Assembly: GCA_951812925.1 (NCBI GenBank)
Contig: OX638369.1
Span: 58,046,228 to 58,110,227 of the forward strand
Source: Calliopum simillimum
Lineage: Eukaryota > Arthropoda > Insecta > Diptera > Lauxaniidae
Length of the DNA stretch: 64,000 bases
Direction of reading: 5' to 3'
A program made the position numbers and the translations under genes. This document shows positions 11,371 to 22,789 of this stretch, piece by piece. The notes beneath the pieces are model-generated. The model searched no databases and was not told the origin of the DNA. It worked only from the letters and a program-made list of their open reading frames with translations. Position 1 is the stretch's first letter. Each line of letters begins with the position of its first letter.

Positions 11371-11902
11371 CTTTACATGATTCCAGAGACCACAAAAATA
11401 CGTATGCACGCATCGCTATACCATAAAGATTTGCGTACGGTCATTGCAAGTACATGTCAGAAGCGCATGACAGCTATACTTTGCTAGTTTGCCCGAAAAG
11501 GGGCATTTCCCACTTTACCCCACTTCCCACTTTACCCCACTTTCCCCTATGTTTTAGAAAATGCATTGATAGATTTATATGTAAATCGATCTTTGCAATG
11601 ACTAAAAGTTCAATTAAAAATTAATTTTCAATATATAAATGTCATTAAGTAACACACTTAAAAATTCTTAAAATTATTTACATATATCGTAATTTGGGGC
11701 TAAGTATTATTTTCGGAATATAACATTCGTTAGCGCAAGCAAAAAAATTTGTTTGTTAACAATATCTTTAACTAACGATGATTTTTGATTGCTTGTTTGG
11801 GCTACTGATAGCGTTAGTAAAAGAACGAAAATTTATCAAAGTGAATCAGGTTTCCCGTAATAACTTTGAGTTTTTTTGCGTGGTGTTGGCGATGGTCGGT
11901 GC

Positions 11903-14782
11903 CAGTGCTGTCGTTTTGAAAAGTTTGAGCGAAGTGAAATTTTGTAAAAAGTGAAGTGTTGCGAAGTAAAATTCTGAAAAAGTGAAGTATTAGCGAAGTG
12001 CACACAAAAATCACAATTTTATTTATTCAATTCATTAATTTTTATGCTACATGTAATAAAAATTTTAAAATATATTTTAAAAAAATATGAAAAAATAAAA
12101 AATTTCTTAGGTCAAACATGGAAATTTTGTTTATGCGGTCAAAAAAAAAAAAACGGTTTTTACTCAAAACAAGCCATCTTACGAAAAAAGTGTTTCAAGC
12201 AAAAAATGCTTAGAATAGTCCAAGAAATACGTGTGAATTTTTTTCAGAATTTTTTGGAACTTTTTTTTTGATCAATTTTTTATTATTAAAAATTATAAAA
12301 TGTACCCAAAAATCAAACGTATTCTTTGAATGATTCTAAGTTTTTTAGGCATTATACACTTTTCTCGTAAGACGCCTTTTTTTGAGTAAATAAAATTTTT
12401 CCGACTACTTAAATAAAATTTAGTAGTGCACGGTGGTTTTTAAAAAATTTCAACTTTTTGAAATACCACCCGCGATTTTTTTCGGGGATAGTGTTGGGGG
12501 ACCCTTCTAGTATCAGAATCCGGGAACCGCGAAATCGAACTTCCAGCCGTTTTTTTTTTTTTCGACATTTTAGTTTTTTTAACGATTTTTGAGAATGTCT
12601 CGGATTTATATACATATTATGTACACATATATATGTATATACGTACATATATATACTTGTATATGTATATATGTGTAATATATATATATGGATATATATA
12701 TACATACATACATACATACATATAAAAGGTATCGTTTCCGCACCATTTATTTTAAAAAAAAATCGGTTTTTTCGTATATTAAAAAACACAAACAAAAACC
12801 GGATACAGCAATAGTCACTCCAGATGTAATTTTTGATGCTTAATCCGAGTCTGGTCTTAGAATTGCTCTATTGTTTCAGGACTTTGAGATATCCTTACAT
12901 AAATGTTTAAAGGACACCATTTTTTTTCCTATTTTTGAAGTTAAATAACAAGATAAGGTAATATTATGCCGTAAAATCTGGTATGACAGTTAATAGCCCT
13001 AGTTTTTTCTTGAAAACTCAATCAAACCGATAACGATGTCTTTTTTTTTGTCGGAGATATTTTTACCTAAAAAGTTAAAAAAGTGCAAAAACACGATTTT
13101 TGGCTATATTGGATGTTATATGCAGGACACACAAATTCTTCTGTGAATTTCTATTACCAGAAGCATTTAGTACTTTCTTTTGGCTTTCAATTGAGCTATT
13201 AAATGTTCATCTGCAATATTCCTCTACAAAGTTATGACCATTTAAAACTTACATTATGAAGTGCAAACTCACAGGGATGTCTAGTGTACGAGTATTTCTT
13301 ATATACTTACGTATTGCTGCAACATGTCGTCTTTAAAATAGTCATATGTAAGTTTTAAGAAAACTATTACAAGAGACCACTTGTTAGCTCATTTTGAAGA
13401 TAAAGAATGGTTTTAAATGTGTCGGTTAGTAAAAAAGAGCAGACGGATTTCGTCCGTACTGTATACAACCTCAAATATAGCCGAAAACCGAGATTTTTCG
13501 CTTTAAGTTTAATGGTGTGATTTTAAAGTTAACATTACTTTGCAGAGAAATATTGCAGATAAACATTTGATAGCTCAATTTAAAGCCAAAAGAAAGTACC
13601 AAATGTTTCTGGTAATAGAAACTCCCAAAAAAAATTTTGTGTGTCCTGTATATAACATCCAATATAGCCAAAAATCGTGTTTTTGCACTTTTTTAACTTT
13701 TTAGGCAAAGATATCTCCGACAAAAAAAAAAGATATCGTTATCGGTTTGATTGAGTTTTCAAGGAAAAAACTAGGGCTATTAACTGTCAGATTTTACGGC
13801 ATAATATTACCTTATCTTGTTATTTAACTTCAAAAATAGGAAAAAAATGGTGTCCTTTAAACATATATGTAAGGATATCTCAAAGTCCAGACGTAATAGA
13901 GCAATTCTAACTCCGGAACCGGATTAAGCATCAAAAACCACATCTGGAGTGACTACTTTCGTTTCCGGTTTTTGTTTGTGTTTTTCTTAAATACGAAAAA
14001 ACCGATTTTTTTAAAAAATAAATGGTGCGGAAACGATACCTTTTATACGTATGTATGTATGTATGTATATATATATCCATATATAAATATTACACATATA
14101 TACATATACAAGTATATATATGTACCGAGACATACTCAAAAATGGTTAAAAAAACTAAAAGGTCGAAAAAAAAAAAACGGCTGGACGTTCGATTTCGCGG
14201 TATGCGGATTTAGATACTAGAAGGGTCCCCCAACATTATCCCTGAAAAAAATCGCGGGTGGTATTTAAAAAAGTTAAAATTTTTTAAGAACCACCGTGAG
14301 TGAGTAGGCATATTCCGGCCAATTTTTCACCTTAAAATTTTATAATGAAACGTTTTAAAGGAAATTTTATCTACTTTTATGATATTCTGCTTTATATTCA
14401 CCTATCTTTGACTCTAAAACAGTTATAGACAAAAGAGTAAAGAGTAAAAAACACAAGATTTCGAATTGTTTGCTCTCTTTTTTGGTCTATAAACTATTTC
14501 GATGGCAAACTTAATTCTCTACAAAAAGTTTCCTGTGAAGTGTATCGAAATTTTGCTTTGTTTGCTTGATATATTGAAAAAACAAATTACTTTTCAGTCA
14601 GGGCAGGCTTCGGGCACACAAGAAAGTATGTTCCTGAACTCTCATAAAAATGAATAGATAAATTTTAAGGCAAATTTTGTATTCAAGAAAAAGTGAAGTG
14701 ATTTTATGAAAGGGGAAGTGGCGAAGTGTTTTTGATAAAAAAGGAGCAAAACACTTCAATTGAAGTGTGAACGACAGCACTG
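11903..14782. mobile_element. hAT element, non-autonomous, 8-bp target duplication
   Basis: Ends are CAGTGCTGTCGTT (11903) and AACGACAGCACTG (14782), an inverted pair of hAT type. The 8-bp duplication GTCGGTGC flanks both sides (11895-11902 and 14783-14790). Subterminal GAAGTG/GCGAAGTG motifs are repeated many times at 11920-12002 and 14690-14765. It encodes nothing recognisable. A fold-back (12429-14298) has inserted in it, so the original element was about 1 kb. Confidence 0.85.
12429..14298. repeat. Fold-back B, 1.87 kb, with 4-bp duplication AGTG
   Basis: Long inverted repeat. The left arm is 12429 to about 13260 and the right arm about 13490 to 14298. Outer ends are CACGGTGGTT and AACCACCGTG, flanked by AGTG on both sides (12425-12428 and 14299-14302). 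Arm landmarks are ggggacccttctagtat, a tatata/catacatac microsatellite, a block ending tgatgcttaatccg, and gcaaaaacacgatttttgg. Small ORFs in it (12409-12795, 13972-14220) are microsatellite artefacts. Confidence 0.8.
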
Positions 14783-14946
14783 GTCGGTGCATGTAGCGTA
14801 ATGGCTGCTAGTAGGTGACTTTGGTCAAATGCATCAAAAATTGACAATGGAAGGCAAAAAAAAAAGCGCTCTTTCCCTTTCTTTTATAATTTAAAACACT
14901 TTTTTATACCACTTGGCTTGAACACTGTTTTTGAAAAACTAGATTT

Positions 14947-15665
14947 GAGGAGTGATTTTTAAAAAGGACGTAAAACCACTTCCAACCTCGAACAAACATA
15001 ACCCCTATCACCACTATTACAAAATATATCAATTTCTTTCATTAAAACGTCGGATAAATTACAATATAAGACTTTCTAGAAAACAAATTTTTTGAAGTGT
15101 TATTCAAAACTAGATTTAATTTTTCTTTCAAGTTTTTTGCTGCGTTTACTATAACTGTATGGCTATTTTCCTCAATTTCGCAAGAAGTTTCAGTTTCAAA
15201 TCTAGAGAGAATACGTTTTATCTCTACTTAATGCGATTTTTCTGTTATTAAAAACAAAAAAACTTACAAAAGAAATCCCGGGATTGGTAGCACTAATCCC
15301 GGGATTTTCGGGACTGCAAAAAGGCTCGAATCCCGGGATCCCGGGACTGAAATCACTAGTGCTTACATACCATGCCTATAGACATCAAAATAAACTTCCA
15401 AATGGTGAGTGATTTTGAAACAAAAGGGCTTATTTCCAAACGTTTCAGTACAAAAGGGCTTATTTCCAAATGTTTTTTACTTTGTTCAATTACTGCAAAT
15501 ATGTTACAACAAAAATCTTAAGGGGATTAGAATCTTTGGTCAACTCACTATAATACAGGAGACATTAAAAAAAAATATGTTATTGTAAACAGCCCATAAA
15601 AGTTTTTTCTCATTACTGAAAATTTGTTCTACATGGTTTTACGCCCTTTTGAAAAATAACTCCTC
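14947..15665. mobile_element. TIR element, about 32-bp inverted ends, possible ATTT duplication
   Basis: The left end GAGGAGTGATTTTTAAAAAG continues to gacgtaaaacca. The right end is its inverse with a few changes (tggttttacgcccttttgaa to ctcctc). ATTT stands on both sides (14943-14946 and 15666-15669). The interior is non-coding and holds the CCCGGGA cluster. Confidence 0.55.
15278..15365. repeat. Cluster of CCCGGGA palindromes
   Basis: Four (A)TCCCGGGA motifs and further GGGACTG words occur within about 90 bp: aatcccgggattggtagcac, taatcccgggattttcggga, aatcccgggatcccgggact. Such words resemble the subterminal repeats of a hAT-type element, but no matching ends were found. Confidence 0.45.
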
Positions 15666-16988
15666 ATTTTACGTCTTTCTGATTTTAAAATAATAGTACA
15701 ATAGTAGGGAGCATAGTACAATGTTCAATTTTGAATGATTTTTAAGACGCGATATCTCATGAACGGTAAGTTGGACGAAAAAACAGTTCGAAGAGACTCT
15801 TATAGGAAATTGAACGTTCTACAAAAGGGGAGAAAGTTTTTTTTTTCTAGAACGAACCATTTTGGAGATTTTGAAAAAACGGTTTTTTTCTAAATTTCTG
15901 GTTTGTTAAAAAAATATCTCCTAAACTATAGGACATACGAAAAAAAAAAACAATGTGTAGCTTAAATTGCAAGTAATTCCCTATAACAAAATATTTTTGC
16001 TTTAAACATGTGACTCACCGTTCATGAGTAATCGTAATTTTAAGCTGAACCCATCACTGTGCCTACTCTTAAGCGGCATGCACAATTTACTAATTTTTTT
16101 CAAATTTTGAATTAGGATATCTCCTGAGTTATAAGTCGTACGAAAACAATTGAAAGGCAATTTTTATAGAAAATTTTATAAGCTATATTGCACCACAATA
16201 TTTTTCTCTAAATGTAACCGTTCATGAGATATTTGTAAAAAACTGATTTTGGACGCCATTTTTCCAATATGGCGGCGCGAGCGAACACGACTCGAGGTAG
16301 CAAATCTATAAAATAACTCATTTGCAAAAATCCCGCAAAACTTTCCAGGTAAAACTACCAAATGACTGAACTATAAATGAAAACACACATTTTATAATTT
16401 CAACAAATACACAACATAGCAAAATCAAGCATGTCTAAATCTTTCAACCAATTCTTTTCAAGTGTAATCGTCTCACTATGACGAAATACAAAAACATAAA
16501 AACCCATATGACACAAAGAGAGCGTACGACAAATGCGACCGCATACACAAAATACATACAGCGCACTCGCAATAATATTAACATCCTAGATAATGAACAC
16601 CCCTAAAATATGAACACCTTTTCCATACTCCGAAAGCAAAAAGCTCTAAAATATGAACATAATTTTGGTTTTAATTAGTTTATATTATCACGAGTGCACT
16701 GTATTCCAATACTTTTTATTTTACTCATAATAAGTAAGTAAATTATTTTTTCTTACACTGGGATACTTTTAAATTAATTATTTTTAACAATTTTCACTCC
16801 GAAATGATGCGCAAAATGATTTTTCCACAAATGATAAATTTTGTGTGCAATCGATGACCGGACGTTTTTGACCTTTTGTCAAAAAGTATTTATACAATTT
16901 TGGCATACAATTTATAGTTCATAACAATTTTGGTTTAACAGTGAAACGTTTTTGGTTTAGAATAATTTTATAGATCCTCAGATAACTG
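15666..16988. other. Repeat-derived spacer
   Basis: No gene. Old repeat sequence at about 15740-16210 contains gatatctcctgaactataag-like phrases, also seen at 22690. A short duplicated aatgaacacccct/atatgaacacctt lies near 16590-16660. Confidence 0.35.
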
Positions 16989-17368
16989 TAGGGGAGAGTC
17001 CCCGGTTGTGGCCATAGTTTACATTTTGAGCTGTAACTTTTGACTGAAAAATATTTATGCAGATATAAACATATCAATGTGAAAGTAGAAGCCTTAGGAA
17101 ACTGCTGATACAAGAATATCGGTTATTCATATTTTTGTAAAGTGGTCATTTTCGACCATCGAAAATTTTGTCACCGGTTGTGGCCAACCCTGGAAAATGA
17201 TGGGAAAAAATTGAATGAAGAGACTTTTCTTACTTTATCTCACGGAAAAGACATTTATTGAATTTTGACAGTTTTCAGTTCCGAAAATAAAAACAATGAG
17301 TAGTGATTAAAGCCGCGAGACAAAAGAAAATTCAGGAGTATGAAAATCGCTATAAAATAGAAACTCGA

Positions 17369-18028
17369 TTATTCACTTTCATCATCGGTTTCGCAATGCT
17401 TGGAGGTGTAATAGCCGGCATGCATGTTAGCGCACTTCAAATGAACCGGTCGGTGGCACACGTTGCATTCGATGGAGTTTTGGGCGGTTGATTTAATGGG
17501 CAATAGCTCCATGCATAGAATGCAAAAATCGAGATCGTCTTCTTCATCATCAAATAAAAGAGCCTTTTTGGCACTGGCCCGTTTGGGATTGGCCCGTTTA
17601 GCCACTGGTTCGACTGGTGTTTTCGTAGTTGCTCGCTTAGCAGGTCTCTTTCCTCGTGTTTGCTTAGTTTCCTGGGCTATCTGCTTGGCAGCTTTCATTG
17701 CGTCTTTGTCTTTCAATTCAGCGAGGATTGGCGGCGAAGTAAGAATGGAGTTTCGCATGGGCTTTCTGCCACGGTTTGAAGGTTTCCGTTGTGGAGCTCC
17801 TTGCAGAGGACCTATGGAATCCAAAATCGATGCTGAAGTGGATGGTTTCGATGTGGATGGTTCTGGTGTGTTCTGCTCGACGGCTGCAATGTAGTGCACT
17901 TCGTGGAAGATATCCGGATGAAACGGATAAATTCCTGTTGCTTGAAAACCCGCTTTGATTTTACTGGGATTCAAGGCCACATCAAGTGTCTTACACACAA
18001 GTCCAGCAATATGACGAATTTCCAACAC
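17369..18028 (-). pseudogene. pogo-type transposase C-terminus with PHD-like finger
   Basis: The 219-codon frame starts with the end of a DDE_1-type catalytic domain (IKAGFQATGIYPFHPDIF, a phrase very common in insect pogo/Tigger proteins). A Ser/Pro linker follows, then a Lys/Arg-rich stretch (KRPAKRATTK...KRASAKKALL). An acidic DDEEDDLDFCILCMELLPI leads into a PHD-like finger, ECNVCHRPVHLKCANM, with a final KHCETDDESE. The upstream catalytic aspartates and the N-terminal DNA-binding domain are absent, and no start codon of the true protein exists. It is a truncated gene in a deletion derivative. Confidence 0.75.
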
Positions 18029-18279
18029 CTCTTATGATGGTAATGTTTACATAAACAACTGTATTTAACAATTTTGCAAACGAATACGCCCCTTTGAGCG
18101 ATAAAAAATGGGTGGCCACAACCGGTGACATTTTGGTGGCCACTACCGGGAAAAGCAAGGTTTCCGCAAAAAAATCAGCAAATATTCTAGTGCGAGCTTT
18201 TAACCCCAACCAAAGCACAATCACAAAATATATTGTCTCCCACTTCAAACACGATTTTACTTACCTTTTTCAAGCGACG

Positions 18280-19608
18280 CACACTGGGGCAAGGAGCTCT
18301 CATATGTGGCATCAAATGAATGGAGCTACGCACTGCAACCAAATTACGTATACATACTACGGATGGATCACTTAAGCTTTCAACAAAATTTGGTCGAATT
18401 TGAACCAGAGGGCGTGGCACCTCCCATACAAGCCAAATCTTAAAAACTCTATACTGATGGTACTATCTGAGATAATCAAACCAAATTTCATACACTTGCT
18501 ATCAATAGTATAGGTAAACTCTGGTAGGAAAATTTGCGAATTCGGATGAGAGGGCGTGGTACCACCCATACAAACAAAGTCTTACAAACTACACTGAGGG
18601 TACTATCTGAGATAATCAAACCAAATTTCGTACACTTACTACCAATAGCATAGGTAAACTCTGGTAGGAAAATTAGCAAATTCGGACAAGAGGGCGTGGT
18701 ACCTCCCATACAAGCAAAATCTTAAAAACTCTGTATTGAGAGTGCTTTCTGAGATAATCGAAGCAAATTTGGTACAATTGCTACGAATAGTAAAGGTCAG
18801 CCCTGATAGGAAAATTAGAGACACGCTTTCAGGTATTTTGACCAATATTGGGACTTGAAAAGAGATAATTTCTTACTTAAGTGCTCGTGATGACCACCTG
18901 TTCTCTTTTCCATCTGTTTTAACAAAAAACCAAATTGCTGTTCAAAATTATACTGTCCAGAACTATACATAATGTTTACAAGTTCTTGTCTCGTGACAAA
19001 TAATAAGTTAGAGGCCATTTGTAAAACAAAATCAGATATTTTGAATAATGTCGGTAATGCAAGAAAAAATATTTTATTTTAGGTTACGTTCTAAAAATCG
19101 ATGTAAATGTTAAAGTAGCAAAATTTTCTTGTCGCTTCTAGAAGTCAATACTAAACGGAATATTTTTGAATCATAACTAATGCTTGGAAAGGCTTGGATC
19201 CTAATTAAATTATCTATTATTTATTTAATTTCGTAAAATTTTTCTTCTCCATTGTATTTAACTTACCTACCTAAAAGTGTTAACATTTTTAAGGAGAAAA
19301 ATATGTTTATATAGGTACGGTTACATACCTGAAGATGTAGGCTCCATGGTCAAATAACTTTAAAAGTTAATAAACTTTAGCAAAAAACTGCTTTGATTAA
19401 TATGGAAATAACTTATAAAAATTATTTCAGTCTACAAAGTTAAAGTTTAGCGTGCTGTAGTGATAAAATGGGTTTATTACAAGTCATTTGAAGAATGGCA
19501 AATAGTACGTTGGTCAATATTGTACTTAACCAATATAAAAGGATTTCCTGAAATAACATTTAATTTTTTGAATTATCACCAGGTATTGAGAGTATCTGCC
19601 CCACTGTG
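18280..19608. mobile_element. Transib-type non-autonomous element, TSD CGACG
   Basis: Ends are CACACTGGGGCA (18280) and TGCCCCACTGTG (19608), inverted with one change. The 5-bp duplication CGACG flanks both sides (18275-18279 and 19609-19613). A 5-bp GC-rich duplication and CACNNTG termini are the known marks of Transib, the family related to the RAG1 recombinase and its CACAGTG signal. No transposase is visible. The interior includes the three-unit tandem array at 18400-18735. Confidence 0.75.
18400..18735. repeat. Tandem array, about 142-bp units with GGGCGTGG
   Basis: Three units contain agagggcgtggcacctccca (18403, 18548, 18689), then cttaaaaactct-tattga, ctatctgagataatcaaacc and taggtaaactctggtaggaa. 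The units match those at 29160-29600 and single copies near 26080 and 27225. Confidence 0.8.
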
Positions 19609-19854
19609 CGACGGAGTGTTTTTTGTCGCACTTTTAACACGATGAGAATTTACATCGGCGTTGACAAATACGCATGGAAAACTGATATCGACTGTACAAA
19701 TTTACCATATGGGTCTTTTAACTTCCGTATCGGCGCAAAATCATCGTGCTGCCATTGGGCAAAAACGACAACACTCATACTGTATCTGCCCCATGTCAAA
19801 AATTATCCATGGGTGGCCACAACGGGAGCATGGCCACAACAGGTGCCTCTCCCC

Positions 19855-20590
19855 TACTTTTTATGTCCTCTGGCGATTTCACCTATATAAGTTAGGAATT
19901 ATGTTTTTCTAATAGACTGGATCCATTTTACCACCAAATAATTATTGGTCTACTGTGAAAGTTTGCAAATATACCCAAAATGTTACAAACGTGGTATGTC
20001 CTACCCCTGCTTTTAACAACCAACGATGAAAAACGGCCAAAAAACGGAAATGGAACAGGAAACAAGTTATTACACACATTAAAAAATACTTAAGGCTACA
20101 ATATTCTGAGCTCATATGCAGTCTTAAATAATTTATTGAACTCTTAATTTCGAATTGAAACCTGTCCCCTTGTTTTGGAAAAAATATTTTTCTTGAATAA
20201 ATTATGCTACTACTGCATGGTACTACTGTCTCAGTCAATAAACGGCGATATACATGAGGTAATTGTGATCACTATCCATCAACCAATGGTTATCATGTTC
20301 AGACGCGTCCGCGAAAAAATCTGTTTGCGTTTTATAGGGCAGCTTATTTACAAAAACAGGTTTTTTTTTTAAATTATGGTCAGAAACGTGGCACTCGGCA
20401 ATCCCAGGTAGTACATTTTATTTTTTGAATGAAACAATTTTTTTGTAGGATTTGCATAGATAACCCTAAAACTGATAAGAGCGATTAATTACAAAAATGT
20501 CACAAACGTGGCGCACACTTTTATCACTTTGCAAAAAACATATTTTGATATGAAGTTTGAGTGTATAGATGTGAAGTTAAAGGCTATTAA
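19855..20590. other. Spacer with scattered AACGTGGC words
   Basis: No gene. The word (C)AAACGTGG recurs at about 19989, 20385 and 20512, and again at about 21629 and 21648 beyond the hairpin, which suggests subterminal repeats of an unidentified element enclosing 20630-21385. Confidence 0.35.
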
Positions 20591-20629
20591 TTATGTTTTT
20601 TTTTATACAATAATTTTTCTACAACATTA

Positions 20630-21385
20630 GAATCCTGAGTTATCCTTGCTCAAAAGTGGAAAAATCACTATTTTGACATCTACTTAAAGCTATAGAACAA
20701 AAACAACAACCAGTAAAATTAACTTTTGTAAACGGATTTGGATAGTCAAATTTATTATTAACAAGTCATACCTTAACCGTTTTACTATTGGATCCTTACT
20801 TTCCGAGTTATAAGCGTATAAAGTAAGGATATCTTTCGATGATATAAAAAGGATTTTTCGAGAACGAAAAATTGCAAAAGTTCAAGTTTTATTACTTTTA
20901 TCATATTTCATTACAAAAATTTCGAGACCTTGCAGACCATAATCTCATGAAAAATGATAGTTCTATTCAAGATTTAGTGAATAAGCCCACTAAATTACTG
21001 CTTTGTAAATTAACAAAACCAAAATTTCATCTGTTCATTCACTAAATCTGTTATAGAGCTTTATTTTTTCATCCGATTGTAGTCTGCAAGGGCTCAAAAT
21101 TTTCGTGATAAAATATATTATTGATAAAAATAATAAAACTTGATATTTTTGTAAATTTGTTGGTCCAGAAAAATCCTTTGAATGTTATTGAGAGGTATCC
21201 TATCTTTAAATGCTTATAAATCGGAAACTGGGAATCCAATTGAAAAAAAAAGATGTCTTGTTGATAATAAATTTGGCAGTCCAAATCCATTGACAAAAAA
21301 TAATTTTACTTGTTGTTGTTTCTGTTCAGTATATTTCAAAACAGTGATTTTTTCACTGTTGAGCAATGATAATTCAGGATCCTGA
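20630..21385. repeat. Imperfect fold-back, about 330-bp arms
   Basis: The left arm (20630-20960) has tgctcaaaag, aacaacaaccagtaaaa and aacggatttggatagtcaaa. The right arm (21055-21385) has the inverse, tttggcagtccaaatcc and ttttacttgttgttgttt. Arms are visibly diverged, so it is old. ORFs across the right arm are not genes. Confidence 0.6.
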
Positions 21386-21835
21386 TGTAATAGAAAAAAA
21401 TCAAGATCAGATTCGTAATAAAAAGATCCTAACCCACCATAAACGGCTATAAAAACAGAGGACAGAAAACCATAATTGACCTTTAGGGCTGTAGGGGATA
21501 AAAACCGGAGACATGACATTGTTGGAAAATGAATCTTGAAGTGTAAATTTGTCAATAAATGCACACGTATATCTCTTATCAAAACGCTTCAAAACCATCA
21601 TTTGTCCGTACTGTGGATAAAATGTCGCAAACGTGGCAATTTGGTCACAAACGTGGCAGCAAAATTTCCTAATTTCGACCTCAAAACCGTAAATTCACAC
21701 TTGTAGTTGATCTACTTAAAAGGTGAGTTTTAAAAGGTTTTTTTACACAAGATAACATGAAGAAACTTGCAAAAATCCAAAAAAATTATCTGCCAATTTT
21801 ATAACTCGAAAAAGCACAGTTATCTAAGAATCACT

Positions 21836-22030
21836 CATACATTCTTCATCAGAATCACCTCTTTAGTCGGTGTAGCCATGTTCGTCTGTCTGGATGGATG
21901 TTTTTGTGTCCGTTGAAATATTTTTCACGTTAAAACTAAGATAGTTTGACGAAATTGTGTACAGAGGGTTCGTTGTAAAAGTAAGCTCGTACGATTGAAA
22001 ATGAAGCTTGAAGCCCCAGTCTTTTACATT
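21836..22030 (-). repeat. Interspersed repeat fragment
   Basis: Reverse-complement relative of the sequence duplicated at 35805-35987 and 41454-41640, with matching tgattctgatgaag / catggctacaccgac and gctcgtacgattgaaaatga words. Confidence 0.65.
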
Positions 22031-22325
22031 AAAAATCAGTTGAAATTATATCGATATCTTTTTTTGTCTTGGAAATATCGTAAGCTGAAATATCAAAAAA
22101 ACGTGGATTTTTCCTTTTTTCACCTTTTCAGGTTAGAATAATTCCAAGAAGAAAATGATTTTTCTTGTTTTCGTCTGATACTAATTTTCTAAAAAAACGC
22201 AAAAGTTCATTTTTCTTAACAAAAAAAATTTTAAAAAATTTGTTAAAAATAAAATATCTGGTTAACGCGATCAGTTAAAATTTTTAAAAATAGCATTTTT
22301 AAATCTACAAATAAACAGGAAATTA

Positions 22326-22427
22326 ACACATTGAAGTAACCGTTTAGAAGTTATTCAATAAAAACCGGTTTTTTTGCCATTTAAAGGTTTTTTTTAATAT
22401 CTTCTAAGCGGTTACTTCAATGTGCAC
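22326..22427. repeat. Short palindrome
   Basis: CACATTGAAGTAACCGTTTA at 22328 is inverted at about 22406-22426, and aaaaacc/ggttttt pairs at the inside. Arms are about 40 bp with a small loop. Confidence 0.7.
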
Positions 22428-22789
22428 ACATATGGCTTATTTTTTGTAGATCTTGTAATTCTCTACAAAATTGATGCCATAGCTTTTTATCGTATGACCT
22501 ACCGTTTCCAAAAAAAATTGAATACAGTGTATACAGAATCCAATTATCTTTTGAACGATTTTTAAATTTTTTTTTGTACGACTTCTCGTTAAAGAGTATT
22601 CGCAATTTTAAAAGTAAGATATTTTAATATGAACTTATATGTAGCATTTACATATAAAAACTTTGCACAACTTTTTAAATTGGGTTATCTCCTAAACTAT
22701 AAGCTACACGAAAACATTTTTTACATTTTTAAATAGGAAATTTCCTGTGTTACAAAATTGTGGAGAAAAATTTTTCTGAAAAAGTTTTG

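Larger units (their letters stand above)
9416..11547 (-). mobile_element. pogo-like element 1 (TA duplication, GGGGAAAGTGGGG ends)
   Basis: The left end GGGGAAAGTGGGGTAAAGTG at 9416 is inverted at the right end, where cactttaccccactttcccc closes at 11547. TA dinucleotides flank both ends (9414-9415 and 11548-11549), as expected for the Tc1/mariner/pogo superfamily. Related GTGGGGTAAAGTGGGAAA motifs recur internally at about 9622-9642 and inverted near 10260-10300. Inside is the C-terminal part of a transposase gene on the minus strand (9814-10190). Most of the interior to the right is a rearranged block of fold-back A copies and a tRNA-like sequence, so the transposase core is missing. Confidence 0.75.
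9095..11690. repeat. Fold-back repeat A, split by a pogo-like element
   Basis: The left arm at about 9110-9250 contains tcgatttacatataaatc, cataattatggcaagttaa and cacggctatagtgacatatg. The right arm is its reverse complement at 9345-9413 and resumes at 11550-11690. The intervening 9416-11547 is a TA-flanked pogo-like element. Rejoining the arm on paper reads cttgtgataat-TA-tgttttagaaaatgc, which matches the left arm. Loop sequence is at about 9270-9340. Confidence 0.75.
16991..19854 (-). mobile_element. pogo-like element 2 (TA duplication)
   Basis: The left end GGGGAGAGTCCCCGGTTGTG continues to gccat. The right end is its inverse, atggccacaacaggtgcctc to tcccc at 19854. TA flanks both ends (16989-16990 and 19855-19856). 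The motif GGTTGTGGCCA recurs inside at 17172 and, inverted, at 18114 and 19813, like a subterminal repeat. It keeps only the 3' end of its transposase gene (17369-18028) and is interrupted by the Transib-type element at 18280-19608. Confidence 0.8.

Noticed and set aside
12409..14220. Frames with Tyr/Ile/Val repeats on both arms of fold-back B
   Set aside because: Translation of tatata/catacatac microsatellites inside an inverted repeat.
17463..17894. 143-codon plus-strand frame
   Set aside because: Antisense shadow of the pogo-type C-terminus, whose PHD-like motif is on the minus strand.
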